A stretch of DNA of 64,000 nucleotides from Lucifuga dentata (lineage: Eukaryota; Chordata; Actinopteri; Ophidiiformes; Bythitidae), in contig VXCM01001518.1 of NCBI GenBank assembly GCA_014773175.1, positions 1 to 64,000 of the forward strand, written 5' to 3'. Below, one piece after another: positions 38,069 to 50,897 of this stretch (its first letter is position 1; each line of letters starts with the position of its first letter). Position numbers and translations under genes: made by a program. A model generated the notes under the pieces. That model made no database searches. It was not told where the DNA came from and saw only the letters and a list, made by a program, of their open reading frames with translations.

Positions 38069-38282
38069 ATCATACTCTCACATACACTACTATACTCGCT
38101 TACATATATGATTATATTCTCTTAGTGTGAGAGGTTTTAATTAAAAAATAAAGTCAGTTTGACTGAACAGGAAGACAGTTTGATTTCTCAGTTTCTGATT
38201 GGCTACACACACATCATACTCTCTTACATACACTACTATACTCTCTTACACTTCTATATTTTCTTACACACACCATCATCAT

Positions 38283-38512
38283 TTGGAATTCCCTGCCAGA
38301 GGATTCAGGTTGGCAAAGTCAGTGTCTTCTTTTAAAAACCTTCTTAAGATTTATTTTTATCGCAAGGCCTTTTCCTAATTGTGGTGACGTTCTTTGGGTA
38401 TTTTTGGCTTTCAACTGTTATTTATTTGTTCTATTGTCTGTTTTGTGAAGCGCCTTGATAACTCTGTTTTGAAAAGTGTTATATAAATAAAATTATTATT
38501 ATATTATTACTA
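38283..38512 (+). mobile_element. LINE 3' end (L2/Rex1-like)
   Basis: Begins TGGAATTCCCTGCCAGAGGA, which translates as WNSLPEDS, a typical end of fish ORF2. It finishes with TGAAGCGCCTTGATAACTC, TATATAAATAAAATT and an ATT-rich tail, as in 5'-truncated LINE tails. Confidence 0.65.
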
Positions 38513-38711
38513 TCATACTCTCCTACATACACTACTATACTCTTACACATAATCATATTCTCATCAATTCATAAATCATTTAAAAAGTAATGAAATAAGT
38601 TATTAACTGGAGTGTGCAAGGATTATTTTCCCTGCATTGTACAGAATAGTGAATGTACACACACACACACATGAGTGAGTAAATGCTGACAGGTGGTGTT
38701 TCATATCTTCA

Positions 38712-39338
38712 TTAAAGGACCATACCGGCCATTTTGCATGTTTGAGCCTAATATATTCAGTTTTCATACACTTAACGTTACTGACAATCATTTCCCAAAG
38801 CATAAAACTGGAACGGTGAATTTAAAAAAATATTGTTTTTCCTACCTTCCAGACTGCCATTGGTTTCAGTTCATTCTGGTACACTATTAAAATCAACTTG
38901 TTGATACTTGCACCATTCTTGGGATCAGTAATCCATCATTGCAAACAAGATGTGTATTCAGGGTTTTTTTTTTTTTTTTTTTTTTTTAGAAATTACATAA
39001 TTTTAGCGTTTAAGTGCAATAAAAAGCGCGGAGTGAATGTATGTCTCCACGGGGTAATATAGTTCCAAAAGAAGACCTGCGTTTATTGAAAAATTTAAAC
39101 AACCGTGACTTCATAAGGCTGGCATAAGGCATAAACTATTAGCAGGCAAAACATGGATTTTTAAGGTGGGTGTATTGCTTGAATATTTGATTTTGAAAGA
39201 TTAAGAGATTTTTCAAAACATCAGGAAAGCTGAAATACAGTTTTATCCTTTGGGAAATGATTGTCAATAATGTAACATGAATGAAAATTGAACATATTAG
39301 GCTCTCAAACATGCAAAATGGCCAGTATGGTCCTTTAA
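38712..39338. mobile_element. TTAA-ended MITE, copy 6
   Basis: About 627 bp, with both ends intact (TTAAAGGACCATACCGG and CCAGTATGGTCCT-TTAA). Long terminal inverted repeats as in copy 4, plus an internal poly(T) tract. Intergenic between crtc1 and the adaptor gene. Confidence 0.85.
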
Positions 39339-41386
39339 ATAGAACAATCTTGTAAAACTGATACCTTTTCTCCCTCTTTTCTTACTAAATGATTTTAAAA
39401 ATGAGTCAATCAGAGGAAAATGGTCCGTTCTTGTCTTACTCCAGCAGGAATGTGTCAGTTAAGAAAACAGCCTCATGCATAACACCAATAAACCTTCAAG
39501 CTTTATGGACCATCACACAAAAACACTTAACCAGCAAATTCAAAAGAAAGACACAAAATCTCAAGAATTTTTTTTTTTTTTTTTTTTTTTTTTATCAACA
39601 GATGCCAATGCCTTCCCCCAGTCCTTTAAAACACAAATGAAACAGTATAGTGCTGCCACTGAGGAGAGTGAAATTTGGTTGTAAAGTAACCGTGGTAACA
39701 CTGAAAACAATGATACCCCAAAGCAGGTGTTGGAGAGGGAGGATTATTCTGTTACTGCTGGATAAGCCTTGAAAGCCTCAAAGTTGAACCTGTTTGCAGA
39801 GAGTTGAAAGAGGATTCTGTGTTTAGATGTTATTCATGTTTATCTCATGCAAACAGCAAGAAGCAGCTCAGTTTCACTTCATTTAATCACTTATTTTGTA
39901 GTTTCCTTTGATTTTTGGTGGCATCAAAACACCCAGCTGTGCCTTCTAATAATAATGTTTGTGGTGTACGGTGGGTTGCCAGTACAGTATCAGGTGTATG
40001 GTATGATGTGTGGCCCAATATAGATGGTTTACAGCTTCACTGTGGATGTCTGGACACACTTTTTGACATGTCTGCTGATCTCATTATAATACACTAATGA
40101 TCAGTATATCTCACTAATGTTGCTGTTTCCATTTTCATATACATTTAGGCTAAATATGTGGAGTGTCAGCTCAAACTATTCAGGCAGTGATGGTTTAAAG
40201 TACCAATTCAATCAAGAAATTTTCATATTATCATCTTTTTTATTTTTCAATCACCCCTATATTGCTTCAGTTCGTTTGGTTTATTCTGCGTTTGGGGAGT
40301 TGAGCTGACAGCAGGGGGAGGTATATGTCTTATTAAACTGCATACTGACCTAGAGTGTCTCAAAAAAATCATACACCACTTATTAAACCTCTGCAGTCTA
40401 TAGCAATTTTGCAGTTTTGTTCAGTTTTTTTTAAATATAATTTTATTATTTTTATTATTTGAAAGAGCTGCACTATACTGACAACTTTGGCTTGTGAAAA
40501 CTATTTCTGCTACTTGTTTACTACTCCTATCTAGAAGAGGCTTCATAAATAATTTTGAAGGGGGAAAAAAGAAAAAAAAAAAAAAAAAAAAAAAAATTGT
40601 CTATTTGTTTCCAGAAAAGTCTTCATCCACATGAATAAATAAATAAATAAATAAATAAATAAAAAGTAATAATTTTGAGGAAAAAAATAACACAAATTAT
40701 TGATTTTAGAAAGTTCTCAATTTTCTATTTGATTTGGAACAATTATTCAAAACAATCAGCAAAAAAATATTTCAAATTCAGGTTAAATGGATAATGCCTG
40801 TTTAACCTAAATACACCTGAGTTATTACTCTTCAGAATCAATGAGTTTTTATCATGGACATTACCCAGAAAAGCTACTTGCACAAACCCCATTACTAATT
40901 CAGTTATTTCCGAATTACAATAACTCAGTCCTTGTCAGCTTATTTTAGGCTTTACAGGAAATCATCAGTTTCATCTCTTTCAGTGCCCAAGTTTCATGAG
41001 TTCAGAAAAAAAGGGAAATTCAACATTGCATATCTATGGTATTATAAACCAAGTACATGACTCAGGACTCCGACCTCGACCCAGAACGTTAAAGCTGTGT
41101 CTGGTAAGATCACTGTTTTTGATACACTTTTCCTGTAAAAACAAGCTGTTTGATATCATGATTATTCACAGCATTTCCTGGAATGTGTAGTGACTTTTGA
41201 TCTTTACTGTGAAACTGTAAAGATACTTTTTAAATTTTAGTAAGCAAGACTTTATTACAAGAATACAGCTCTGAAAAATCTTAGATCTGGTTAGTCTCTT
41301 TATGTTTAGTCTCTTTATGTGTACAATATAAGAAGATTTTTGACTAAGCTTACAGTCACTCGGTCTAACTCTTTCATTTTCAGATC
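39339..41386. other. Region upstream of the adaptor gene
   Basis: AT-rich with poly(T), poly(A) and (AAAT)n runs (about 40636-40663). A possible upstream exon of the adaptor lies at about 40984-41103: it follows CTCTTTCAG, ends at a GTAAGA donor, and is open and in phase 0 with the next exon. It has no signal peptide and may be 5' UTR. Confidence 0.3.
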
Positions 41387-42326
41387 ATGAATGACAATAC
41401 CACTTGTGTCCTGGAGAATGGGACAGACTGTTTGACTGCAGACTCCAGCTCCTCTGTGGGTCTGGCTGTGGGCCTGACGCTCCTCTTCCTCCTACTCGGG
41501 GTTGTAGCAGGTCTGGTCATTTACAGACAACGCAGGAACTTCATGAATACCCTGAATCTTGGACACAGAAATACCCAGAGCAAGGAAGAACACACACATA
41601 CATCACAAACTGATTCCCAATATTCTCACTACACCAGTATGATCAGAGACCAGCTAGAGCCGGCCCCCATCTATGAAAACCTGACTGTTAAAACCAGCAG
41701 CCACAACAGGACTGTGGTGCACCAGGAAAGGTAAGCCCTGCTGGATTCAACATCTTCTCCTCTGATGTCGACAAAACACTGTTTTGTTAATATAAAATGA
41801 AATTATTTTTGCATTTACCCTGGGAATTTTCTGCGTCTAAAATAACATTTATGAAACTGCCTGTTTCAAATAACGCATAAGCGGAAATCGATGAAGAAAT
41901 TGTGTGTGGTGAATTTCCCCATTTTGCACAACACTGTTGTAATATATGCACAGAGTGTATTCTGCGGCTGGAGTCTGTTGTTTCATCTAATTAAAAATAT
42001 ATTAATGAAATCTGCCAACTGATGACTCAGTTTTGGAGTTTTTCTCTGAGCAGAATGTTAACAGCCAGGACTCCACACACGCTTCACTTTATATTTGTCT
42101 TGTGGCGTAATCACTTCTAATGCTTTAACATGGATTAGGAATGGTGCTTTCTGATATGAACATCATTATTCTTTCCAGGTCCCCTGGTGAACCTGAAGAG
42201 GATTTGTACTTGCAGTGTGATTCACCAGATGATGCAATATACAGCAATGACCCAGCATGTAGCCTCGTAATTTTTCCAGACACGCAAGATGAAAAAGAAG
42301 ACGTGTATATTGTACCAGAAGCTTGA
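41387..42326 (+). CDS. Small transmembrane phosphotyrosine adaptor, LRRC25/GAPT-like
   Basis: Two coding exons, 41387-41730 and 42179-42326, joined AG|GTAAGC...TTCCAG|G in phase 2; 163 aa. The short N-terminal ectodomain (1-23) has sequons N4-T-T and N11-G-T and two cysteines (C7, C15). One membrane segment covers about 24-46, followed by basic RQRR, so the tail is predicted cytoplasmic. The tail has Y96-E-N and Y136-S-N (YxN, the Grb2 SH2-binding type), Y125 in EEDLYLQ, and ends EKEDVYIVPEA. This order resembles the recalled human LRRC25 tail (ends DEEEYVIPGH) and human GAPT (157 aa, ends DEDIYILPDSY). LRRC25 neighbours GDF15 in human, as this gene neighbours gdf15 here, but no leucine-rich repeats are visible. 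A leukocyte adaptor role is inferred. The gene is clear; its orthology is not. Confidence 0.75.
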
Positions 42327-42644
42327 CAAAGCTAATCTGTATTCATATCACAATATTTTAAATCCTTATATAAAGAATATAAATCTTTATTTGATACAAA
42401 AGAAACCATTTTCTTTGCTTGTGACATATGGATATCCAATGCAAAAGCAGATGTTTTATGCAGCGTATATGTACTGCATGTGTTATGCAGGAGGGATGAA
42501 CTACACTGACATCCAGTCTGTCACAACAAACTCCTGTTAATTAAACTAGTGGGTTGGATAGTGAAACATGACAATTTTCTTGACAAACTGAGATTGTTTA
42601 TATATATAAAATAGAGAGAGAGAGAGAAATTATATATATATATA

Positions 42645-42646
42645 TT

Positions 42647-42690
<44 letters not shown>

Positions 42691-42691
42691 T
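42645..42691. repeat. (CTTT)n microsatellite
   Basis: Tetranucleotide run next to short GA and TA runs. Confidence 0.95.
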
Positions 42692-43024
42692 AAATTTGTG
42701 GCTCAGTTCATTTAAAATTTTATTGGGCATAAAGGAAGATCAAATTTGATGAATTTTCCAGTTCCATCCGTTTTCTTTTTGTGATTTTCTCTTGGCACGT
42801 CTGAAGTCCATGATGAAGTTTATTGACTTTAAACTTCCAATTTTTGGCTGCAATACAACAGAAATCCATATGGGTAGTTCATCCAAACTTCATCCAATAC
42901 TTAGTTTAGTTATTTATCTATTTTTGTGTCAGAAAGTTACTGGATACTTTAGATTTGAAAAACATTCAACAAATAATATAAAATTTGTATTTTGCTTCCT
43001 TATACAATTAAACTGGAAAACTGC

Positions 43025-43095
43025 TTTATTTATGGATGTTTTGTCTTTTTTTTCAAACTTTGTTTGAAAAAAAAGACAAAACATCCATAAATAAA
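43025..43095. repeat. Perfect palindrome, 34-bp arms, 3-nt loop
   Basis: 43025-43058 is exactly complementary in reverse to 43062-43095, around TTT. The arm contains ATGGATGTTTTGTC. Longest hairpin in the window. Confidence 0.97.
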
Positions 43096-43679
43096 AGACA
43101 TGTATATAACCAGGGAAAAAAAAAAGAGCGGTATGGATAGATCAAGGATTTGTGAAACTTCTTCACCTGTTTATTAGGTTTATTTAACAGCTTAAATGAG
43201 AGTTTTGCTTAACAGCTGGCACCATTCATAAAGAGGTCTGAGAATAATTTCCTACACAAAAGTTGTTTTCATCGTTTAAAATCATGTTTATTGTAGTGTT
43301 GCAACCAATTTTGAAACTGTTTGCAAACTGGATGGTTTGGAAGGTTTTCATAACTTGTATTCATTCAAAATTTTCTAAAGGAGTTTGAAAAATGGGAAAT
43401 AGAGACAAAATAGAGAAACAAACAAACAAGCAAGCAAACAAACCGGAAATCAGTCTAAATTGTCTGTTGTGCAATCCCAATATTGCAATATTTTACAATT
43501 GCATTTTAATCTGGACCCTTATGTAATAAGAACAAAAATAATGAATATTGATCCAATTATATCCACCGCTTCTTTAAATTATTGGAAGTGTATCCAATAA
43601 TAATTAGATTAAGTGACATCCAAACAAATAATTTAAACTGCTCCTTATGTTAAAAGCAGATAAGTTGTGTGTGGGAGAG

Positions 43680-43713
43680 GGGGAGAGAGAGAGTGAGAGA
43701 GAGAGAGAGAGAN

Positions 43714-43743
<30 letters not shown>
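43680..43743. repeat. (GA)n microsatellite with single N
   Basis: GA run interrupted by N at 43713, so its true length is unknown. Confidence 0.95.
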
Positions 43744-43748
<5 letters not shown>

Positions 43749-46491
43749 AACAGGAAATAATAAGAATTTATCTATAAGTTCTGTACTTTTCTGGATCATT
43801 ATTTGTCTGTTGTCTTTTGTATTTATTTGGTTTCCTGTCATCCCAGACTTGATTTCCGTAATGGCAGGTTAGTCTGCAGTAAGCAGCTTTGCAGCAGGAT
43901 GGAAAGCAGGAGACAGCCAAAGAACAGAGGTTAATGAGTTCACGCTGTCTTAGATTACACACAGAAGGGCTTGATAAATAATGTATTGCCCCTAATTCTT
44001 TTATACTTGTATACTTTGGGTGGTACTGCAACTCAGCTCCTATCAAAATTTAAGATTGAAGACCTTTACGTTGAGTCAAAGTGTGATAACTGAGAAAGTC
44101 ATCCCTGACAGCAGGAAACCACCAGGACAAAAACAAAGAAATGAGTGAACAGTTACTGGGCAGCAAAGGTGTAAATTTACCATCAGAAAAGTGTAATTAT
44201 AGTTAGCATGTGTGTCTGCGGCCAGTGATTAATTGCCCATTCATTCATCACCCTTATTTATTCAGTCCTCCAGTGTCACTCAGAATGCTCCACCCTTTAA
44301 TACATAGACTTTATTAATGGTAAATCAACATATGCACATATTTATGTGACCTTTATCCATTCAGAGATAAAAGCTATCAGTTACTCATTAGGGGTGGTGG
44401 TGTCACTTCTCAGAATATATATAAAACTATCATTAAAATATTTAGAGGTGCTCACAGTTCCAATTTAAACCCTGGAGTTTAAAGTCACTTTTACAATTTT
44501 GCTTTTCAGTAATTTTGGCTTTTATTTCCCACCTAAAAAAGCTGCACTGTGGAAATCATCTATTTGACACGACCATAGATATCTGCTTTTGAAATTCTTC
44601 CAATTTAAAATTAAGTCATGTGGTCACAGGACTTCATTTAAATTATTTTATTTAACTGCTATGTTTGAGTTTTGTGTTTCTATTCAGCTTTGGTTTGCTT
44701 CAGTTAGCATTTTAAAATGTGCCACAGAACTGACTTTTATACTGTATGTATCAGATATATGTGCAATTAATGAATGTTGTATGTTTGTTCATTCATGTTC
44801 ATTATGAGCACTGAGACAAACTCCTAACAACTGTAAAGTTGACATGGCAATAAAGTATTAAGTTGAATTGAATTGAATTGAATTGAAATGAACTGAATTT
44901 GTAATTGTCATGGATCACATGACAATCTTGATTGTCCAACCTTTTAAACCAAGTATAAAAACATCGAAGTACCCAGGGGTGTAAAGATGGATGCAAGAGA
45001 TTCAACCACATCACTCAGAAATACTAAAATTCATTATAATCAATTATTTGGGGGAAAATTAAACATGTTTTACACACATACACATGTGTAATGGTGCCAA
45101 GCTGTGGATATAATTATGCTGATCTGTATGAAATTGACTGTTAGCGATGTTCAAATAACCAGGACAGGAAATCAATGCATATAATGTGTCATAAAATGTT
45201 TTATATAATAATGTATAATATTATAGTGTATTTTTTTGTGCACTTCACTAGTTGTTTATTTTAATGTCTCAACAATGTTCCCTGCAGTAAGATTATTAAA
45301 AAAAATCTGAAATCCTAGTTGGAAGTATTGAATTTGTATTCAATTAATAATGTGTAATTCCATTGGTCATATTTGAAAATTCAGTGAAATAATTTATTTT
45401 CCATTGAATTAGGTGTATCAAAAGAACCTAATCAAATAAAAAGTAAAGACTTCCTGATGCATTGAATTGTTCCCTAAATAATCATGACTGACTCGTACTG
45501 CCTCAGGGCCAAAGATTTACACCCCAAAAGGACAATTAGTGATCAGAATTTGATTACTTATTATTTACTTACTACTTATTTGATTACTACAATAACAGAA
45601 TTTCCAAAGATTTCAGTTGTTTTGATTCTGTGTGAAGTAAACACTGTTCTGGTAAAAAAAAAAAAAAAAAAAAATCTAGAATCTTTTTATAGATTTTTTT
45701 TGGAGTAGAATTTTTTCCATTTTATCCCCCTCTGGATTTTTTTGAGATTTTTTAATTTAATTAAATGATCTAGAATCAATAAAGCCCCCCTCCCCCCCTC
45801 CCCAATTTGAAATTTTGTATCAAAATTTTTCTAAATCGAGTCAAAACTCAAAATGAAAAGAAGAAATGAAGAGTTATTCAGAATGAAGTGTGAAAAAATT
45901 TTGTTGCATCAAGTGTCATTTTTAGGGTTAAAAAAATCATCTTCAAACTATCAAACCTCACACTGCCATCTCCTTCTCTAATAGCTAAGATGAAAGATAG
46001 CGCTCCTACTTATTGTGTATTTCAAATTAATCTTTGTTTTGTTTCTAATAACTTATCTCAACAGTATTGAAAAGCAAATATTACAGATACAACATTTGAT
46101 AATCTGCAATGAAAATACATTTACCGTTCAGTAGTGTCATTGATATGTAATCTGAACAGTTTGGATTTTTACAGCAGGCCGCTTTTTCTTTCTCAATCGT
46201 GCCCTTTTTTCCCGTCAGGGTAAGTTAATAATTTTTAGAGTTTTGTCCTCACCTGTCAAGGTTACAGAAGCTTCAAGGTCACGATTGTGACATTTAAGAT
46301 ATGGTATCTTTAAATGCTGATTTCTCTGCCACACCTTAACCTTGGAAGTCTCTAGCTATAGATATTTTAATGTAAGGCTTCACAACCACATTGACTTCAC
46401 AGCACTTATGCTGTTTCTGTAGATAAATGTGAAAAAAAAATGTTGATTCTAATATTCAAATATGACAATTTCATATCATGAAAGAAAAATA

Positions 46492-46497
46492 TTTATT
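46492..46497 (-). terminator. Candidate gdf15 poly(A) signal
   Basis: AATAAA on the minus strand, about 380 nt past the gdf15 stop. Plausible by distance; other AATAAA-like hexamers occur nearer the stop. Confidence 0.35.
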
Positions 46498-46878
46498 GTT
46501 GTGATCATATAATTATTGAAATGTTAAAGACAGTACAAACATTCAGTTTAATATTTAAACAAAAAGCAAAACAATGCCTCTCATAAAACAATACAATACT
46601 TTAAAGATGCAATACATGAAAATAAAATACACCATGGAATATAATATTTAAAAAACAACATAAATTTAAGACCTTAAATAGAACTTAACAATAAATAACG
46701 GCATTTTCAAAGGCAAAGATATAAAAGAACAGATCCACTGTTCATTCCACAATACAAAACATAACAGCGGCTTTGTGCATCAGTAATGTGTGTTTTTGTT
46801 TGTTTTTCTGTCATGTAACATGCTTTTATATTTAGTGGCTTAACCTCCCCCATAGTGAGAGTTAAAAGCTAAAGCGCC

Positions 46879-48507
46879 TCAGGCACAGTAACATTTACTG
46901 ACAATCAGGTCGTTGAAGGGCGTCAGCTTCAGCTTCCCCCTGCTGTCGTAATGCATGAGGACCATGGGCTCGTAGGCCTCAGGGACGCAGCAGGGCTGAG
47001 GCATCTCTCCTTTGGTAATCTGGTGCAGCCGAGACTTCACCTGCGTGTGCATGCTGGCCGGCTTGTAGTTGTGAGGACAGGTGCCGTCGCAGAAATGCAT
47101 CGTGTATTCAGTGGGGGCCAACACCCAGTCCGACCAGCCGATGTCTTTGAAGGACACATTGACAGACTTACGGCAGCACCATCCTCGCTCGTCGCAGTTG
47201 TCTTCCTTGTTGGAGCGAGGCAGCCTTGTTCGCTTGGCTGGTTTGGGCTGCATGAGGCCTAATTCCAGAGAAAATGTCAGATGGGACTTGAGGATGTCTC
47301 TTTCACCCACAACCAGTCCCACGTCAACAACCAGTGGCTGGCCACCATTGTTATTCCTCCACTTCTCCACCTCAGGACAGATGTCCAAAATCAGATCTTG
47401 AGTGCTTGAGACATTAACCCGGACTGGAGCTTCCATGTGTGTCCATACCGAATCCATCAGCTTCATCCCATTGACTTTTACTTGAATCTCTTGTCTTATC
47501 TCAGGCAGAGCGGATGTGGGTTTGTCTAAAATCTGCTTAGAAATCTTCAGTTCTGCCCGAGTCAGCGTCAGTTCTGTCTGGATATTTGAGTTCTTCTGGA
47601 AAACGGCTCTGTACCACTGAATGCACTGACCCGATTCTGGATTTTCCTGCCTCTGAAGTACTTTTACCACCTCCACTGAAAAAAACAAAGGCATCCTGCA
47701 TTTAGGATCCTGGCATGGAACAAGTGAGAATGAAAAATAGATTCAACAGAAAATTGCTATAGTATAGTAGGATAATAATCATATAGGCATTCTTGACCTC
47801 ATTTGTTTTTATTCAACTGGATATTGATAATTGATCACATTAATCATGAAAGAAAATTGTTTAGAAGTTTACCAGCCTGTGCAAGGTGTGCCTGTCATGC
47901 TCATGATTTCCAAAAGCTCATAGGAATGTGTTTGCTTTGTTGACATGACTGTTTGATTGCAGCTCTAGTTTCCAGCTATTTCACACATGTTGAACCTCGT
48001 CACAGATTATTTCCATGAGGTTAAAGGACTTTTATCTTTAGCTAAAGCACGCACTATTTATATTCATCTGTAGAAGGTAAACACTTTCTGTCCCACTCAA
48101 ACTTTCCACATCGGCTTTTCAAGTTAGTCCTTTAAATTTCAAATAAACGTCCTGATTATCTCACCTGTAGCTGGAAAGAGGACAGTAGACATGGTGGGAT
48201 CCTGAGTGTCATGCATCGACTGGCTGGAATTTCCTCTCAGCTCCCCCAGCTTTTCCCTGTAGAGCTGATACATCTTCCTCACCTCCTCATCTGAGGCCTT
48301 TTTGGGCAGCCTGGGTTTCTTCTCCATACTCAGCGAGGTCAGGATCCCCGTCTTCATCGCCTCCAGAAGCAAGACCTCCTGGCTGTCTTTTCTGTCCACA
48401 TCAGGTGAGCCTTTGTGGGCCACATGAGGCCGTCCATTCCCTGAGCTGAGGAAGAGGAGAAGCAGCATGCAGGAGAGGAGGCAAGGGCATGTCCGTGATC
48501 TGAGCAT
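46879..48507 (-). CDS. gdf15: Growth/differentiation factor 15
   Basis: Secreted TGF-beta-superfamily cytokine; in mammals a stress hormone acting through GFRAL. Coding exons 48507-48165 and 47675-46879, joined G|GTGAGA...TTTCAG|TG in phase 1; 379 aa. The signal peptide is about residues 1-25 (LLSCMLLLLFLSSGNG). The propeptide contains the NSS and NVS sequons. A dibasic/furin-type site RLPR precedes a 111-aa mature domain (human 112) from about residue 269. That domain has nine cysteines: one in NCDERGWCC plus the adjacent CC, two in FCDGTC, the CC of QPCCVP, and the terminal CYC. The block DIGWSDWVLAPTEY is the GDF15 version of the family's D-GW-DW-I-P motif, and the two-exon layout is typical. 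The position near mast3, crtc1 and an LRRC25-like gene matches human 19p13.11. A TATA box lies upstream. Confidence 0.9.
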
Positions 48508-48585
48508 GATGAGCCTGTCAGGTAGGTTTTCTTTCTGCTGCTCAGTGGATTGTCTATGTTATGAATGAAATTCTTGACATGCTTT

Positions 48586-48593
48586 TATTTATA
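48586..48593 (-). promoter_or_regulatory. TATA box of gdf15
   Basis: TATAAATA on the minus strand, about 80 bp before the start codon. This leaves a 5' UTR of roughly 50 nt. Confidence 0.7.
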
Positions 48594-50897
48594 GGGCTTC
48601 TGGGTTGCCACACCCCTCCAATCAGGTGAGCAGCACTCCTCTGATGGCTCAGTTGAGGTTACATGTCATTGTGATGTTGCAATATTTTGCAGCATTATGT
48701 ATTACGAATTGACAACTTGCGCTTATGAAATTGATAAATTTGTTTCTACTATCAAAAAAAAAAAAAAAGANAAAAAAAAAAAAAAAGGAAGTGCCATGAG
48801 GAGATTACATGCAAATGAATGAATGAATTTACAGTTTACAACATAACATTTAACACATAAAGTCCTCAACACAAGAAGTGCAAATAACAAAGTATTTCAT
48901 ATTTTTAAGATTAAGAAAAATAAAAATTGAATTTTTTTTTTTTTTTAACTGGCACGTACTTAAGCAGGAAATGAAAGCAAAGGTCAGAGATTGAAGCTGA
49001 CACAGGATATTTGCTGGAGAAATTTTGGTTACGTCATGAGTACATAGTGTGCATTTGGTGTGCTATGTCACCAGGATTGTCCACTTTCACGTCACTTAAT
49101 CAAATAAACGACCAGATGTCTTACAGTGACCAGTTCTGTAGAGGAACAATGGGCAATTACATTAACTCCTCCAGGGTTAATAGTGATAATGTGATGGTTT
49201 ATTGATCCATCCAGGACAGCCAGAGGGCAGGGTCAGATACTCAGATATACTTAAAACAAATTTGTGGTACTTCACTCGTGTATTTCCATTTTGGGAAACT
49301 TCCTATTTTTCCTCCACTAAACTTCAGCAATTTTTATAAAAGGGCTGGAAGGCTTGTCTTTGCTTTTTCTTTCATTTCTCTCCTTCCCTTCTTATTTATT
49401 TCTTAGATTTCTTCAACTGCCAAGCAGTACTTTTCTCCTTTCCTTCCTGCTTTAACTTCCTTCCTTCCTTCCTTCCTTCTTTCCTGAAAATTCAATCCTG
49501 ACATCTAGAAATACTAGTGTTTCGTCTGACAGGAAAACTTTTTTACTTTTCTTTGCGATAACTATACTTTTACTTGATACTCAGACACATTTGTAACAAA
49601 ACTTGTTTACTTTTACTTGCATAAACATTTTAGTTGACGACTTTTACCTTTAACAGACTATATTTACATTTCAGTATATATTGTATTTTGCATATCATTT
49701 GCTGATACAGGACTGGGAAGTCCAGTTGGCCACTTGCCTGCCAAAGATTCCGATCTGATATGGGATTATACAGTAAACAAACACAGAAAAGGAAGAGAGT
49801 GTGACGTGTGCATCATTAGACATGAAACTATGTTCACTATGATGAATGCAATACAAACCAGAGATGAAACCAGGATTAAACCAACATAAGGGGTGCAGGT
49901 GTCATAAGCCTCAGTCTATTTTTCCTGTAAACACTTCATCATGTTCTATTTTAAAATGATCAAAATAGACTTTGAAAAAATCTTGATCTTTGATCTTCAC
50001 TTGGACTATCCTTTCTGTGGGCTAAAAGTGGCATTCCTTCTCTTCCAGTACTTTTTTTTTTTTTTTTTTTTTTTTTAGAGGAGAGGAAAGAGCTAAATAT
50101 AGAGCTACAGCAGCTCTGTCTGTGGATGTCACCAAGCTGTTATCAGCACACCATGTTATGTGAAAGTCCTCAGACTTCTGTACTTCTATCAGTAACCAGG
50201 GTTAATGCACTGCATGACAACACAGTAGTTTCCAATGGCTGTGGTTTCCCCACCCGATGACGTGACCTTGTGTGTCACTAACCTTATTCTTTTCACCTGA
50301 GGGCTTTTCCTGTTGCAGGCTGTGCTGATAACAATGACCTTTTAATATATGTTACACAGCAAAATGATAAATGCTCTTTTTTTCATCTTAAAAGTCCAAC
50401 ATTCTCACTGAAAGTATAAAGTTTACAAAATTTACAGAATATGAGCAAATTTAATGATATCCACTTAGAAAGGAAATAGTTTGCGTATGGTACGAGTTGG
50501 GCTATTTCTAACAAAAAAAAAAAAAAAANAAAAAAAAAAAAAAAAAGTCTTAATTAAAAGAGAATCCCTTTTTTAAAAAATGAAATATCTTTCATTTGTG
50601 AACAATTTACTACCACTTCTCCTCCTTTACTACAGTTCTACAGTAACAGAATTTCCATAGATTTAAATTGTTTTGACCCTCTGCAGGAATTTTCAGTCAT
50701 CTGAGGTGCCACCAGGGGGTGCTTCAAGTGCCACCAGTAACACACGCACCACAGTTTGAGAACATGATATCTGTCACTATATTTATTTTAAAAAAATAAT
50801 ACAAATGAAAAGAATATACCATGCAAGAACCATATATGGATGAAACTGAAATGCAAAAGTGGATGGTGGATGTTAATTGCCTATATGGAGTTAAGGA

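Larger units (their letters stand above)
36660..38280. other. Intergenic, microsatellite-rich
   Basis: No gene seen between the crtc1 promoter and the LINE tail. It contains the (GA)n duplication at an N (37794-37908) and a (CA)n run (38007-38068). Confidence 0.5.
42327..46491. other. Intergenic between adaptor and gdf15
   Basis: AT-rich. Contains (CTTT)n, (GA)n, a 71-bp palindrome, a short GAATT repeat (about 44862-44886) and a C-rich run near 45785. No gene seen. The adaptor 3' UTR must lie at the left, but its end is not clear. Confidence 0.5.

Noticed and set aside
46951..47401. Plus-strand frames of about 100 codons opposite gdf15
   Set aside because: They are shadows of the gdf15 mature domain on the other strand.
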